A stretch of 64,000 bases of DNA. Origin: Nitratiruptor tergarcus DSM 16512. GTDB taxonomy: Bacteria; Campylobacterota; Campylobacteria; Campylobacterales; Nitratiruptoraceae. Each line of letters starts with the position of its first letter. The first letter of the stretch is position 1. A model generated the notes under the pieces. It did not search any database, was not told the DNA's origin, and saw only the letters and a list, made by a program, of their open reading frames with translations. The DNA is taken from the NCBI RefSeq assembly GCF_027946175.1, contig NZ_AP026671.1, forward strand, positions 682,001-746,000, in the 5' to 3' direction. Shown one piece after another: positions 19,807-29,434 of this stretch. Position numbers and translations under genes: made by a program.

Positions 19807-22050
19807 CTATAGAAGAATTTCTCTGCTACCTTTTACATTTGGGGCGGAGAGAACTCCCATGTTTTCAAGCTGTTCAATAATTCTTGCAGCTCTATTGTAA
19901 CCTATTTGCAAGCGTCTTTGAAGATAGCTGATTGAAGTTTTTCTCTCAGTGAGTATGATCTCTTTTGCTTCTTCATAAAGCTCATCGAGCTCTTCGCCCG
20001 ATGCATTCGTAGTACTTGTAGAACTGCTTTCAAGCGTTTCAGCCAAAAATCTCTCTTCATATTCTGGTTCTCTTTGAGCTTTAAGAAAGTCTACTATCTG
20101 CTCAATCTCTTGCTCACTCACCCATGGTGCATGCAATCGAATAATCCCTGCAGCCCCAGGTGGTGTAAAAAGCATATCTCCTCTTCCAAGAAGTGACTCA
20201 GCCCCGATGCTATCTAAAATAACTTTACTATCTATTTTTTGTCCAACGCGAAAGCTAATGCGAGCTGGCAAATTTGCTTTAATCAGTCCTGTTACAACAT
20301 CAACGCTTGGTCTTTGTGTAGCAACTATGAGATGAATACCACTTGCTCGTGCCATTTGAGCAAGACGTGCAATGGAGTATTCTACATCTTTTCCACTTGT
20401 CATCATTAAATCAGCCAATTCATCAATTATAACAACAATATATGGAAGCTCTGGCAAACCCTCTTTGCTGGCTTTTTTGTTATACCCTTCAATATTTTTT
20501 GTCTTTAATTGGCTCATAAGCTGATAGCGACGCTCCATCTCTGCAACCATATTACTCAAAGCTACTACAGCCTGTTTGGATGAAGTAATCACTGGAGTAA
20601 GAAGATGTGGAATATCGTTGTAGATACTAAACTCCAACATCTTTGGATCTATCATAAGAAGCTTCAAGCGATCTGGAGAGTTTCTATACAAAAGGCTGAT
20701 AAGCATAGAGTTAATACCTACACTTTTACCACTTCCTGTTGTTCCTGCAATGAGAAGGTGAGGAAGTTTTTTCAGATCTGTTATAAAAGGTTTGCCAACT
20801 ATATCTTTTCCTAAAGCGAGTGTAAGAGGCGATGCAGCTTTTTTAAAGATATCACTATCGATGATTTCTCTTAAATAAATTGTTTCAAATTCACTATTTG
20901 GAATCTCTATACCAACAACATCTTTTCCTGGAACTGGTGCTTGGATTCTGATCGTTTGTGCACGAAGAGCCATAGCTAAGTCATCAGCCAGATTCAAAAT
21001 TTTTGATACTTTAATATGCGGTGCAGGTTTGAACTCAAATGTTGTAACAAGTGGTCCAGAATAAGTGCGTACCACATCCCCTTCAATTTTAAACTGCTTA
21101 AGCTTACTTATGAGCTCTGTAACCTTGCTATCTATTTCAGCTTCATTAATCTCTTGTTTCTCTTTTGGAGGGCTTTGCAAATACTCAATTGGAGGGAGTT
21201 GAAAATTTTCTGGTTTGTCAATCGCACCTTTTTCAATTGATGCAAGAAGCTTTTCATTCTCTTCTAATGTTTTAACAATTTTGACTTCCTGTATTTTTTT
21301 ATTCTCTTTTTTTATATTTTTATCTTGAAGGGGTCGTTCTTTATCTTTTTGAATACCGTTTATTAAAGTCGACGGCGATTTTTTCTCTTTTTTAGTAATA
21401 TTTATATTTCTATTCTGTTTTTTTGTTGGTTTTGAAGATATATTACTTTCTAGTGGATTTTTAACAAGTTTTATTGAAGATTTCTTCTCTTCTTTGTGAG
21501 ATTTCACTTCATTTTTTTCAGCTACTGTTTCTGAGGTTTCTTGAATCTCTTGCTCTATCTTTTCTTTAATAATGACGGCATTATTATTTTCGTCTATAAT
21601 TAGTTTTTCTTTCTTAACGTTTGCATTTAATAAAGCTTTGAGTCTGTTTGAAAAGAGAAGATAAATTACTCCAACGAGCATGAACCAAAAGAGCCATACT
21701 CCAGCAATACCAATATAAGGTGAGAGCATATTAATAAAACTATTTGCCAGTTTTCCGTTATGAGGGGGAGTAAAAAGAAGAGCTTGTAAAAGGAGTAGTG
21801 CTAGAAAAATTAAAAGTATTGCAAGAAAAAAGTTACCCAACTCTTTTGCAGTTAAATTTTTTTTGTAAGCAAGCCAAAGTGGCAGTAAAAGCAAAAAGGG
21901 ATAAATATATGAAAAATATCCAAAAATCTCTCTATTATATTTTCCAAGGATTGCTCCAAATTTTCCTACAAAATGAAAATCCATAAAAATTGTTGAGATA
22001 CCTAAGTAAATAAGCAGCATGAAAATAAAAAGAGAGGAGATTTTTTTCAA
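19807..22050 (-). CDS. ftsK: DNA translocase FtsK
   Basis: FtsK pumps chromosome ends across the division septum. The 747-residue protein has about four N-terminal TMs (residues 8-145) and a lysine/glutamate-rich linker to about 290. The RecA-like motor carries Walker A GTTGSGKSVG near residue 433 and PYIVVIIDELADLMM. A C-terminal winged-helix gamma domain (EEAKEIILTERKTSISYLQRRL onwards) reads KOPS-like sites. The start is a TTG at 22050 with AAAAGG six bases upstream. The linker is short compared with E. coli, as is usual in this phylum. Confidence 0.97.
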   Translation of the reverse strand: MKKISSLFIFMLLIYLGISTIFMDFHFVGKFGAILGKYNREIFGYFSYIYPFLLLLPLWLAYKKNLTAKELGNFFLAILLIFLALLLLQALLFTPPHNGKLANSFINMLSPYIGIAGVWLFWFMLVGVIYLLFSNRLKALLNANVKKEKLIIDENNNAVIIKEKIEQEIQETSETVAEKNEVKSHKEEKKSSIKLVKNPLESNISSKPTKKQNRNINITKKEKKSPSTLINGIQKDKERPLQDKNIKKENKKIQEVKIVKTLEENEKLLASIEKGAIDKPENFQLPPIEYLQSPPKEKQEINEAEIDSKVTELISKLKQFKIEGDVVRTYSGPLVTTFEFKPAPHIKVSKILNLADDLAMALRAQTIRIQAPVPGKDVVGIEIPNSEFETIYLREIIDSDIFKKAASPLTLALGKDIVGKPFITDLKKLPHLLIAGTTGSGKSVGINSMLISLLYRNSPDRLKLLMIDPKMLEFSIYNDIPHLLTPVITSSKQAVVALSNMVAEMERRYQLMSQLKTKNIEGYNKKASKEGLPELPYIVVIIDELADLMMTSGKDVEYSIARLAQMARASGIHLIVATQRPSVDVVTGLIKANLPARISFRVGQKIDSKVILDSIGAESLLGRGDMLFTPPGAAGIIRLHAPWVSEQEIEQIVDFLKAQREPEYEERFLAETLESSSTSTTNASGEELDELYEEAKEIILTERKTSISYLQRRLQIGYNRAARIIEQLENMGVLSAPNVKGSREILL

Positions 22051-22151
22051 AGCAAGCCTTTTATTTTTTCAAAATTATACAAAAATTTGTAACTTAAAGA
22101 GCAAATCACCCTATTTTTGACACTTTTTTTGAAAAAAATGGCATAAATTCC

Positions 22152-22180
22152 TTGAATTTTTTAAAAAATATTTGTAGAAT
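22152..22180 (+). promoter_or_regulatory. Sigma70-type promoter of the HU gene
   Basis: TTGAAT (22152-22157) and TAGAAT (22175-22180) with exactly 17 bases between, 35 bases before the HU start codon. It lies in the 165-base gap between the divergent ftsK and HU genes, which is otherwise AT-rich with no further structure seen. Confidence 0.65.
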
Positions 22181-22215
22181 TGAATTGTAATCCAATTTTA
22201 TCAAAAGGAATCACA

Positions 22216-22491
22216 ATGAAAAAGAGTGAATTCATCCAAGCGGTTGCAGAAAAAGCTGGGCTTTCAAAGAAAGATACACAAAAGGTCATTGAAGCTGCTC
22301 TAGAGACAATTACAGAGGCACTCAAAAAAGGTGAAGATGTAGCATTTATTGGATTTGGTACTTTTACGACTTCGATGAGAGCAGAAAGAAAAGCAAAAGT
22401 TCCTGGAACAGACAAAGTTGTTACTGTACCAGCAACAAGAGTTGTAAAATTTAAAGTAGGAAAAAAACTTAAAGAAGAAGTAGCGAAATAA
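22216..22491 (+). CDS. hup: DNA-binding protein HU
   Basis: HU is the small histone-like nucleoid protein that bends and compacts DNA. The frame stays open further upstream, but the ATG at 22216 has AAGGAA five bases before it and gives the canonical N-terminus MKKSEFIQAVAEKAGLSK. At 91 residues it has the family length. GFGTFTTSMRAERKAKVPGT is the DNA-binding arm region, with the family's GFGtF motif. It has its own promoter and a strong terminator, so it is a single-gene unit. Confidence 0.96.
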   Translation: MKKSEFIQAVAEKAGLSKKDTQKVIEAALETITEALKKGEDVAFIGFGTFTTSMRAERKAKVPGTDKVVTVPATRVVKFKVGKKLKEEVAK

Positions 22492-22528
22492 TCCAGGAGC
22501 TTCGGCTCTTAGGATTAAATTTTTTTTA
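22490..22528 (+). terminator. Rho-independent terminator after the HU gene
   Basis: AATCC and GAGC pair across a TTCG tetraloop with GCTC and GGATT, with a short internal mismatch. The stem is followed by AAA and a run of eight T residues, and another eight-T run begins at about 22532. It separates HU from the tRNA genes. Confidence 0.85.
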
Positions 22529-22559
22529 ATCTTTTTTTTGTTACTATTTCGTTCCCGAA

Positions 22560-22646
22560 GCCGGGGTGGTGAAACTGGTAGACACGCGAGACTCAAAATC
22601 TCGTGGGCTTTTGCCCGTGAGGGTTCGAGTCCCTCCCCCGGTACCA
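22560..22646 (+). tRNA. tRNA-Leu (anticodon CAA)
   Basis: An 87-base class II tRNA with encoded CCA. The acceptor GCCGGGG pairs with CCCCGGT (one G-U). The anticodon stem CGAGA/TCTCG encloses the loop CTCAAAA with anticodon CAA (reads UUG). A long variable arm (GTGGGCTTTTGCCCGT) marks the leucine type, and the T-arm has GGTTCGAGTCC. The sequence also fits the leucine D-loop pattern GGTAGACACG. Confidence 0.95.
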
Positions 22647-22648
22647 CT

Positions 22649-22724
<76 letters not shown>

Positions 22725-22748
22725 CGTTTTTCTCCTGAAGGTTTATTA

Positions 22749-23264
22749 TTGAAAGTCGCTGTCGCAATCTCAGGTGCAAGTGGTGCACAACTAGGTCTAA
22801 AAGCATATAAATATCTCCCTACATCTATAGAAAAATATCTCATAATTTCAAAAAACGCAAAAATAGTACTGGAAAAAGAGAATAATCTCTTTTACACTGA
22901 TGAGATTTGGGCAGGGCCGGCTAGCGGGAGCTTTGGTCTTGACGCACTCATGATTGTACCCTGCTCAATGAATACATTGGCGAAAATTGCTGTTGGTATC
23001 GCAGATAATCTTGTAACTCGTGCTGCAAGTGTTATGATAAAAGAGCAAAAAAAATTACTTCTTGCTCCACGAGAAATGCCTTTAAGCCCTATAGCCCTTG
23101 AAAATATGCTTAAACTCTCCAAAATAAATGTTATAATTGCCCCACCAATCATGGCTTACTATTCTAAGCAAAAGAGTCTCAAAGAAATGGAAGAGTTTTT
23201 CATTGGCAAATGGTTTGATCTACTTGGTATAGAACATAATCTATATAAGAGATGGGAATGTTAA
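22749..23264 (+). CDS. ubiX: Flavin prenyltransferase UbiX
   Basis: UbiX makes prenylated FMN, the cofactor of UbiD-type decarboxylases used in quinone and aromatic metabolism. [15 protein letters not shown] is the N-terminal FMN-binding motif, and the later [18 protein letters not shown] and [10 protein letters not shown] are strong family signatures. The frame remains open upstream into tRNA-Gly, which cannot be coding. The TTG at 22749 with GAAGG eight bases before it gives a standard N-terminus and 171 residues. No terminator separates it from the tRNAs. Confidence 0.93.
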   Translation: MKVAVAISGASGAQLGLKAYKYLPTSIEKYLIISKNAKIVLEKENNLFYTDEIWAGPASGSFGLDALMIVPCSMNTLAKIAVGIADNLVTRAASVMIKEQKKLLLAPREMPLSPIALENMLKLSKINVIIAPPIMAYYSKQKSLKEMEEFFIGKWFDLLGIEHNLYKRWEC

Positions 23265-23731
23265 AAAAAGTTATCTATCCAGGAACGTTTGATCCTATCA
23301 CAAATGGGCATCTTGATATTATTAACCGTGCTGCAAGAATTTTTGATGAAGTTATTGTAGCAGTTGCCCTTTCCCAAGAAAAAAAGCCAATGTTTGATAT
23401 TGCAACACGAGTCAAAATGGCAAAACTTGCTACGCAGCATATACCAAATGTTCGCATTAAAGATTTTGACACGCTACTTGTCAACTTTTGTCAAAGAGAG
23501 CAAGCAAAAATCATTATAAGAGGACTTAGAGCAGTAAGTGATTTTGAGTATGAACTGCAAATCGGATACGCTAATCAATCCCTTGATAAAGAGCTTGAAA
23601 CCCTCTATCTCATGCCAAGTTTACAAAATGCTTTTATTAGCTCATCGGTTGTACGTGCTATTTTAAAATTCAAAGGTGATGTATCACATCTTGTACCACA
23701 AGCTATTATCCCTCTTTTAGAGAGTAGATAG
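23252..23731 (+). CDS. coaD: Phosphopantetheine adenylyltransferase
   Basis: CoaD adenylates 4'-phosphopantetheine in coenzyme A synthesis. YPGTFDPITNGHLDII carries the nucleotidyltransferase TxGH motif, IIRGLRAVSDFEYE is the family core, and SSSVVR the C-terminal motif. At 159 residues it is of normal size. Its start overlaps the ubiX 3' end. ATG at 23252 or the in-frame ATG at 23258 (MLKKVIYPG) are both possible, and the upstream AAGAGA fits the second slightly better. Confidence 0.96.
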   Translation: MGMLKKVIYPGTFDPITNGHLDIINRAARIFDEVIVAVALSQEKKPMFDIATRVKMAKLATQHIPNVRIKDFDTLLVNFCQREQAKIIIRGLRAVSDFEYELQIGYANQSLDKELETLYLMPSLQNAFISSSVVRAILKFKGDVSHLVPQAIIPLLESR

Positions 23732-24310
23732 ATGTATATCCTCTTTGAAGGTATAGATAGAGTTGGTAAAAGTACACAAATAGCACTTTTACAAAAAACC
23801 TTTCCTCATGCTATCTTTACCAAAGAGCCAGGGGGTACACCATTAGGCAAAAAAATTCGTGAACTCATTCTTCACACTCAAAATCCTTCCACAATCGCAG
23901 AACTTTTCTTATTTTTAGCTGATCGCGCTGAGCATATAGAAAAAGTTATTATTCCTAATAAAGATAAGCTGATAATTAGTGATCGAGGATTTATTTCAGG
24001 TATTGCCTATGCTAAAACAAAAACATCTATGAGTATTGAAAAACTTCAAGAATTAAACGCTATTGCTTTGCAAAACACCTATCCCGATAAAATTGTATTT
24101 TTAGAGATTTCACCCCAAGAACTAGAGAGGCGTTTGAGCACCCAGCCACTTGATAATATAGAGCAAAGAGGTATTAAATATCTTTTGGAAGTGCAAGAAA
24201 TAATGAAAAATTTGGTAATTCATAGTAAAATTGCATACCTCATTCTTGATGCGGCTGCATCTAAAGAGAAGATATTTGAAAAAATAGTTCAATTTATCAA
24301 GGAAAAATAA
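23732..24310 (+). CDS. tmk: Thymidylate kinase
   Basis: Tmk phosphorylates dTMP to dTDP. The P-loop FEGIDRVGKST is at residues 4-14, the DR motif in SDRGFISGIAYA near 84, and the lid region around QPLDNIEQRG near 137. At 192 residues it is slightly shorter than E. coli Tmk. The P-loop has R-V where many bacteria have G-A or G-S. It begins on the base after the coaD stop and its own stop shares a base with the hisS ATG. Confidence 0.94.
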   Translation: MYILFEGIDRVGKSTQIALLQKTFPHAIFTKEPGGTPLGKKIRELILHTQNPSTIAELFLFLADRAEHIEKVIIPNKDKLIISDRGFISGIAYAKTKTSMSIEKLQELNAIALQNTYPDKIVFLEISPQELERRLSTQPLDNIEQRGIKYLLEVQEIMKNLVIHSKIAYLILDAAASKEKIFEKIVQFIKEK

Positions 24311-25533
24311 TGGCCATCAAAGCGTTACGGGGTATGAAAGATATTTTACCACCAATAAGCAAAAAATATATCGCATTTATTCAAAAAGCGTCACACATTG
24401 CACAAAACTACTCTCATGAGTATATTGAGCCTCCTTTATTAGAAGAAACAGTACTTTTTCGTCGTAGCGTAGGTGAAAGTAGTGATATTGTAGGTAAAGA
24501 GATGTATCAATTTATCGACAAGGGTGGTAATGATGTCTGTTTGCGTCCCGAAGGGACTGCTGGTGTGGTACGCAGCTTCATTGAGCATAAACTCGATCGT
24601 CAAGGAGGCGTACATAGGTTTTACTACTATGGTCCTATGTTTCGCTATGAAAGACCACAAAAAGGAAGACTCCGCGAATTTCACCAATTTGGCGTAGAGA
24701 GTTTTGGTGAAGCAAGTGTGTATGAGGATGCATCAATTATTCTCCTAGCAAAAGAGATATTAGATAGTTTTCACATTTGCTATGAACTTAAAATAAACTC
24801 TCTTGGCTGCCCTCAGTGCTTACCTTCATATCGTAAAAAACTCATTGATTTTCTTTCTAGTAAAGAGGATATCTGTGAAGATTGCAAGAAAAGAAGAGAG
24901 ACCAATCCTATTAGAGTACTTGATTGTAAAAATGCACATTGCCAAGAGATTTATGTGAATGCCCCAAAACTTTTAGAACATTTATGTGATGAATGTAACA
25001 GAGATTTCTCCCAACTGCAAGAGATTTTACAAAGTGAAGGAGTAGCATTTACAATAGATGAAAACTTGGTGCGAGGCCTTGACTATTACACAAAAACAGC
25101 GTTTGAGTTTGTAAGTAGCGATCTTGGTGCGCAAAATGCAGTTGCTGGTGGAGGAAGATATGACAATTTAGTGGAATTTTTAGGGGGGCGCCCTACTCCG
25201 GCAGTCGGATTTGCTATAGGAATTGAAAGAGTCTTGGAGCTTATTCAACTTGACGAGAACAAACGTGAAGGTTTCTATTTTGGTGTAATGATAGCTGAAG
25301 CAATAGAGAGTGCATTTTCTCTCACTATTAAAAAACGTAAACAAGAAAAAGTCTATTTTGAACCTAAACCTAAAAGCCTCAAAGCCCATCTCAAAGCAGC
25401 AGACAAACAAAAAGCTCGCTATGCTTGTATAATAGGCGAAGAAGAGTACCAAAATGGCACTGTGTGGATAAAAGATTTAGAGCAAAAAAGTGAAAAAGTT
25501 GTTACTTTCGAAGAGTTTATGGGGATCCAATGA
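24310..25533 (+). CDS. hisS: Histidyl-tRNA synthetase
   Basis: A class II aminoacyl-tRNA synthetase that charges tRNA-His. It starts AIKALRGMKDILPP. Motif 2 lies in GPMFRYERPQKGRLREFHQFG, the histidine-specific signature is VRGLDYYTKTAFEF, and motif 3 is VGFAIGIERVL. The cysteine-rich insertion region (NSLGCPQC, ICEDCKKR, VLDCKNAHC) is common in bacterial HisRS. At 407 residues it is nearly standard, with a short C-terminal anticodon domain. It overlaps tmk and speA at the stop/start codons. Confidence 0.97.
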   Translation: MAIKALRGMKDILPPISKKYIAFIQKASHIAQNYSHEYIEPPLLEETVLFRRSVGESSDIVGKEMYQFIDKGGNDVCLRPEGTAGVVRSFIEHKLDRQGGVHRFYYYGPMFRYERPQKGRLREFHQFGVESFGEASVYEDASIILLAKEILDSFHICYELKINSLGCPQCLPSYRKKLIDFLSSKEDICEDCKKRRETNPIRVLDCKNAHCQEIYVNAPKLLEHLCDECNRDFSQLQEILQSEGVAFTIDENLVRGLDYYTKTAFEFVSSDLGAQNAVAGGGRYDNLVEFLGGRPTPAVGFAIGIERVLELIQLDENKREGFYFGVMIAEAIESAFSLTIKKRKQEKVYFEPKPKSLKAHLKAADKQKARYACIIGEEEYQNGTVWIKDLEQKSEKVVTFEEFMGIQ

Positions 25534-27365
25534 CAAATTACGGAATCCATTTATGGTCAAATGGGGATTTTTTCATTGAGGAGGGATTTGTAAAAATAAA
25601 CTATAAATCTAAACCCTCACTCTACGAAATTACACAAAAAATTCGAGACACAGGAATTAGAGGTCCTATACTGCTGCGCTTTCCCCATCTGATTAGAAAA
25701 CAGATCGATTCTCTTTTTAGTGAATTTAATAGGGCAATTAAAACTTTCAACTACAAAGGAAAATTTCAAGCAGTCTTTCCTCTTAAAGTCAATCAGTTTC
25801 CCAATTTCGTTACAAGCCTTGTCGATATTGGAAAACAGTATAACTATGGATTAGAGGCAGGGAGCAAAGCTGAACTCATCATTGCGATGGCATTTAATAA
25901 TAAAAATGCTCCCATCACTGTTAATGGCTTTAAAGACAAAAGCATGATTAGCCTAGGTTTTATTGCAAGAAAGATGGGTTTTGATACCACATTAACAATA
26001 GAAGGACTCAATGAACTAGAAAATATTATAGAAGCTGCTAAAGAGTACAAAGATCCTATTCCCAATATTGGCCTTCGTATACGTCTGCATAGCTCCGGTA
26101 TAGGTATCTGGGCAAAAAGTGGTGGTATCAATTCCAAATTTGGTCTTACATCTACAGAACTTCTTGAAGCTGTAGAGCTTTTACGCAAAAATAGTCTCCT
26201 TGATAAATTTACTATGATCCACTTTCATATTGGAAGTCAAATAGGAGAGATAAATCCTGTCAAAAAGGCTCTACGCGAAGCTGGAAATATCTATGCTGAA
26301 CTTAAAAAGATGGGCGCAAAAAATCTCAATAATATCAACCTTGGAGGTGGACTAGCTGTAGAGTATTCCCAACATGAAAATATACATAATCGCAATTATA
26401 CTCTTACTGAATTTACAAACGATGTTGTCTTTTTACTTAAAGAGATTGCAGTCCAAAAAAACGTGGAAGAGCCCAATATATTCACAGAATCCGGACGATT
26501 TATCGCCGCTAGCCATGCCGTACTTATTGCACCGGTACTAGAGCTTTTTAGTCAAGAGTATACAGAAAAAGGACTCAAGCTTAAAAAAAAGAATCCTCCT
26601 TTAGTTCAAGAGCTTTACGATCTCTATAAAAGTATCAATCCCTCTAATGCTATTGAATATTTTCACGATAGTCTCGATCATATGGAATCACTTTTGACCC
26701 TTTTTGATCTTGGTTATATTGATTTGCAAGATCGTAGCAATACAGAAATACTTGTGCATCTCATTATCAAAAAAGCAATTGAGCTTACAAAAGATAAAGA
26801 TCGCTATGAACTTAAGCGGATCCAAGATAGAGTCCAAGAGCGCTACCTTCTTAATTTTTCTCTCTTTCAAAGTTTGCCAGATTTCTGGGGTCTTAAACAG
26901 CGCTTTCCTGTTATGCCTCTCAATAAACTCGATCAAAATCCAACAAGAAGTGCTTCATTATGGGATATTACTTGCGATAGTGATGGAGAGATTGATTTTA
27001 ATATAGATTATCCTCTCTTTTTACATGATGTAGACTTAAGTAAAGAGGAGTACTTTTTGGCTTTTTTCCTCGTTGGTGCTTATCAAGAAATATTAGGTAT
27101 GAAACATAATCTCTTCACACATCCAACAGAAGTGACAGTTGTTTTTGATGAGCATGGCTATAAACTTGAAAATATTGTAGAATCTCAGACAATTTTAGAT
27201 ATTCTCTATGATATGGATTATGACATCAATGAAATTCAAAGTAGACTGAAGCAGTATATTGCAAAAAGTGGTTGCAAAAATAAAGAAAAAATCTTAGAAA
27301 ATCTCCATCTACTCCTCCATGAAAATAACTATCTCAAAATCTCTCCCAAAAAGGTAGCAACATGA
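25530..27365 (+). CDS. speA: Biosynthetic arginine decarboxylase
   Basis: SpeA decarboxylates arginine to agmatine, the first step of polyamine synthesis. The 611-residue protein fits the large PLP-dependent SpeA family (fold III). [12 protein letters not shown] near residue 85 carries the PLP lysine, [13 protein letters not shown] and [10 protein letters not shown] are barrel motifs, and [26 protein letters not shown] provides the C-terminal cysteine-aspartate active site. It is probably cytoplasmic. It overlaps hisS by 4 bases and cysE by 4 bases within the same operon. Confidence 0.96.
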   Translation: MTNYGIHLWSNGDFFIEEGFVKINYKSKPSLYEITQKIRDTGIRGPILLRFPHLIRKQIDSLFSEFNRAIKTFNYKGKFQAVFPLKVNQFPNFVTSLVDIGKQYNYGLEAGSKAELIIAMAFNNKNAPITVNGFKDKSMISLGFIARKMGFDTTLTIEGLNELENIIEAAKEYKDPIPNIGLRIRLHSSGIGIWAKSGGINSKFGLTSTELLEAVELLRKNSLLDKFTMIHFHIGSQIGEINPVKKALREAGNIYAELKKMGAKNLNNINLGGGLAVEYSQHENIHNRNYTLTEFTNDVVFLLKEIAVQKNVEEPNIFTESGRFIAASHAVLIAPVLELFSQEYTEKGLKLKKKNPPLVQELYDLYKSINPSNAIEYFHDSLDHMESLLTLFDLGYIDLQDRSNTEILVHLIIKKAIELTKDKDRYELKRIQDRVQERYLLNFSLFQSLPDFWGLKQRFPVMPLNKLDQNPTRSASLWDITCDSDGEIDFNIDYPLFLHDVDLSKEEYFLAFFLVGAYQEILGMKHNLFTHPTEVTVVFDEHGYKLENIVESQTILDILYDMDYDINEIQSRLKQYIAKSGCKNKEKILENLHLLLHENNYLKISPKKVAT

Positions 27366-28078
27366 AAGGGATCTCCTTTTTTCAGTTAATAAAAGAGGAT
27401 TTTTCAATAGTTTGGGAGAGAGATCCAGCAATTCACTCTAAATTTGAACTTCTTACAAACTATCCAGGAGTATGGAGTATTTTTTGGTACCGTATTGCTC
27501 ATAAACTCTATTCATGGGGACTCAAACTTCCAGCACGTATACTCATGGGCATAAATCAAATCTTTACCGGAATTGACATTCATCCTGCTGCAAAAATTGG
27601 TCGAAGAGTTTTTATCGATCATGGTATTGGTGTTGTTATAGGAGAGACAACAGAAATAGGAAATGATGTTCTTATATATCAACAAGTAACATTAGGAGGA
27701 GTCAGTCTTTCTCACGGAAAACGGCATCCAACTATTAAAGATGGTGTTGTTATTGGTGCAGGAGCAAAAGTGCTTGGTAATATTACAATTGGCAAAAATG
27801 CTAAAATTGGAGCAAACTCTGTAGTAGTTAAAGACGTTCCAGATGAGTCTACAGCTGTAGGTATTCCAGCACGTGTGGTGAGTAAAGGGTTTGATCGTGG
27901 AAAACTCTCTCACAACAAACTTCCTGATATAGATAAAGAGTTGTTCGAATATCTTTTGAAACGTTTTGCGCTCCTTGAACACGCTTATATGTCTGGAGAT
28001 AAAGATCTTCTTAAAAAAGAGGAAGAACTTGATAAAATATATCAAGAGTTTTTAAAATCTATGAAATTAAAGGATTAA
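27362..28078 (+). CDS. cysE: Serine O-acetyltransferase
   Basis: CysE acetylates serine for cysteine synthesis. The 238-residue protein has an N-terminal helical part and a hexapeptide left-handed beta-helix from about residue 70. [19 protein letters not shown] and [17 protein letters not shown] carry the catalytic aspartate and histidine, and [13 protein letters not shown] is the substrate loop. The C-terminal tail (residues 185-238) is longer and more charged than in short CysE forms. The start overlaps speA (ATGA). Confidence 0.94.
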   Translation: MKGISFFQLIKEDFSIVWERDPAIHSKFELLTNYPGVWSIFWYRIAHKLYSWGLKLPARILMGINQIFTGIDIHPAAKIGRRVFIDHGIGVVIGETTEIGNDVLIYQQVTLGGVSLSHGKRHPTIKDGVVIGAGAKVLGNITIGKNAKIGANSVVVKDVPDESTAVGIPARVVSKGFDRGKLSHNKLPDIDKELFEYLLKRFALLEHAYMSGDKDLLKKEEELDKIYQEFLKSMKLKD

Positions 28079-28081
28079 TAC

Positions 28082-29254
28082 ATGCTTGCACGCAGAATAG
28101 ATCAATTGAGTGAATCTCTTACTATGGCTATAACTTCATTAGCTAGGGAACTCAAAGCAAACGGTAAGGATGTTCTGAGCTTTTCAGCTGGAGAGCCAGA
28201 TTTTGATACACCGCAGGCTATCAAAGATGCAGCTATTAAAGCGATAAATGAAGGATTTACAAAATATACAGCTGTAGATGGTATTCCTGAGCTCAAAGAA
28301 GCAATAATTGGAAAACTTCAAAGAGATAATGGTCTAAGTTATAAACCGGAACATATAATAGTAAGCAATGGGGCTAAACAGAGTCTCTTTAACCTCACAC
28401 AGGTGCTTATTGATGAAGGTGATGAAGTTATAATTCCATCTCCCTATTGGGTAACCTATCCTGAACTTGTCAAATATGCTGGAGGCAAACCTGTTATAAT
28501 TCCTACTAATGAGTCAAATGGATTTAAAATAACTCCAAAACAGCTCGAAGATGCCATAACACCAAAAACAAAACTACTTATTCTTACTACCCCTTCCAAT
28601 CCCACAGGCGCAGTATATACAAAAGAGGAGCTTGAAGCATTAGCAAAAGTACTAGCTGGAACGAAAATTTTTGTAGCTAGTGATGAGATGTATGAAAAGT
28701 TAGTATACGGTGGAGCAAAATTTACAAGTGCAGCAAGTATTAACGAAGATATGTTTGAACGCACAATCACAATTAATGGTCTGAGTAAATCTGCAGCAAT
28801 GACTGGCTGGCGGTTTGGCTATCTCGCTTCATCTCAAACAGAACTTGTGAAAGCTATGAAAAAATTACAAAGCCAAAGCACATCCAATATCAATTCAATA
28901 ACTCAAAAGGCTGCTATTCCGGGACTTGATGGAACTATAGAAAATGATATTGAGATGATGCGCAAAGAGTTTGAAAAAAGGCGTGACAGAGCAGTAGCAC
29001 TTCTCAATGCAATTGATGGCATTTCAGTTCTTAGTCCAGATGGAGCCTTTTATCTCTTTGTCAATCATTCACAAATCGAAAAAGATTCTATGCTTTTTGC
29101 AAAAAAGCTTCTCGAGCAAGAAGGCGTTGCAGTGGTTCCTGGTATCGGATTTGGGAGTGAAGGGTATTTTCGTTTTAGTTTTGCTACAGATATGACAAGT
29201 ATTGAAGAAGGAATAGAGAGAATAAAACGCTTTGTTGCCACATATAGGGCTTAA
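28082..29254 (+). CDS. aspC: Aspartate aminotransferase (class I, PLP-dependent)
   Basis: Transaminates oxaloacetate/aspartate with glutamate/2-oxoglutarate, drawing directly on rTCA intermediates. The 390-residue protein is of the Igamma type: FSAGEPDFDTPQAIK at the N-terminus, NPTGAVYT near residue 175, and the PLP lysine in NGLSKSAAMTGWRFGY near 237. The terminal arginine motif is GYFRFSFAT. It follows cysE by 3 bases and closes the ubiX-aspC gene run; a bidirectional hairpin overlaps its stop. Related aminotransferases can have wider specificity, so the substrate is by family. Confidence 0.92.
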   Translation: MLARRIDQLSESLTMAITSLARELKANGKDVLSFSAGEPDFDTPQAIKDAAIKAINEGFTKYTAVDGIPELKEAIIGKLQRDNGLSYKPEHIIVSNGAKQSLFNLTQVLIDEGDEVIIPSPYWVTYPELVKYAGGKPVIIPTNESNGFKITPKQLEDAITPKTKLLILTTPSNPTGAVYTKEELEALAKVLAGTKIFVASDEMYEKLVYGGAKFTSAASINEDMFERTITINGLSKSAAMTGWRFGYLASSQTELVKAMKKLQSQSTSNINSITQKAAIPGLDGTIENDIEMMRKEFEKRRDRAVALLNAIDGISVLSPDGAFYLFVNHSQIEKDSMLFAKKLLEQEGVAVVPGIGFGSEGYFRFSFATDMTSIEEGIERIKRFVATYRA

Positions 29255-29271
29255 TTACGAGCCCTATTTTC
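29244..29271. terminator. Hairpin at the convergent aspC / small-ORF stops
   Basis: ATAGGGCT (29244-29251) pairs with AGCCCTAT (29260-29267) over an 8-base loop that contains both stop codons, followed on the plus strand by TTTT. It probably ends the plus-strand aspC operon and may also act on minus-strand transcripts. The T-run is short, so termination strength is uncertain. Confidence 0.65.
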
Positions 29272-29433
29272 AGAATTGTGTTGTTTTATATTTTTTTCTC
29301 TAATAATTTGTTTACCTATGAGAAAAAAAATATAAATTATTCCAGCTAACCACATAATAATAGAAAAATGTCCAAGCAACATAGCTACTAAACCTGCCAT
29401 TATAAATAAAAAACAAAGTACTAACTCTTCCAC
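29251..29433 (-). CDS. Small two-TM membrane protein downstream of pglB (unknown)
   Basis: A 60-residue frame that begins two bases past the pglB stop. I choose the GTG at 29433, with GGA about seven bases upstream inside the pglB 3' end; a TTG at 29445 would overlap pglB but has no ribosome-binding site. Two hydrophobic segments (LVLCFLFIMAGLVAMLLG and IIMWLAGIIYIFFLIG) are followed by a positively charged tail. Its stop overlaps the convergent aspC stop. I do not recognise a family; coding status rests on tight spacing and clean TM pattern. Confidence 0.5.
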   Translation of the reverse strand: MEELVLCFLFIMAGLVAMLLGHFSIIMWLAGIIYIFFLIGKQIIREKNIKQHNSENRARN

Positions 29434-29434
29434 A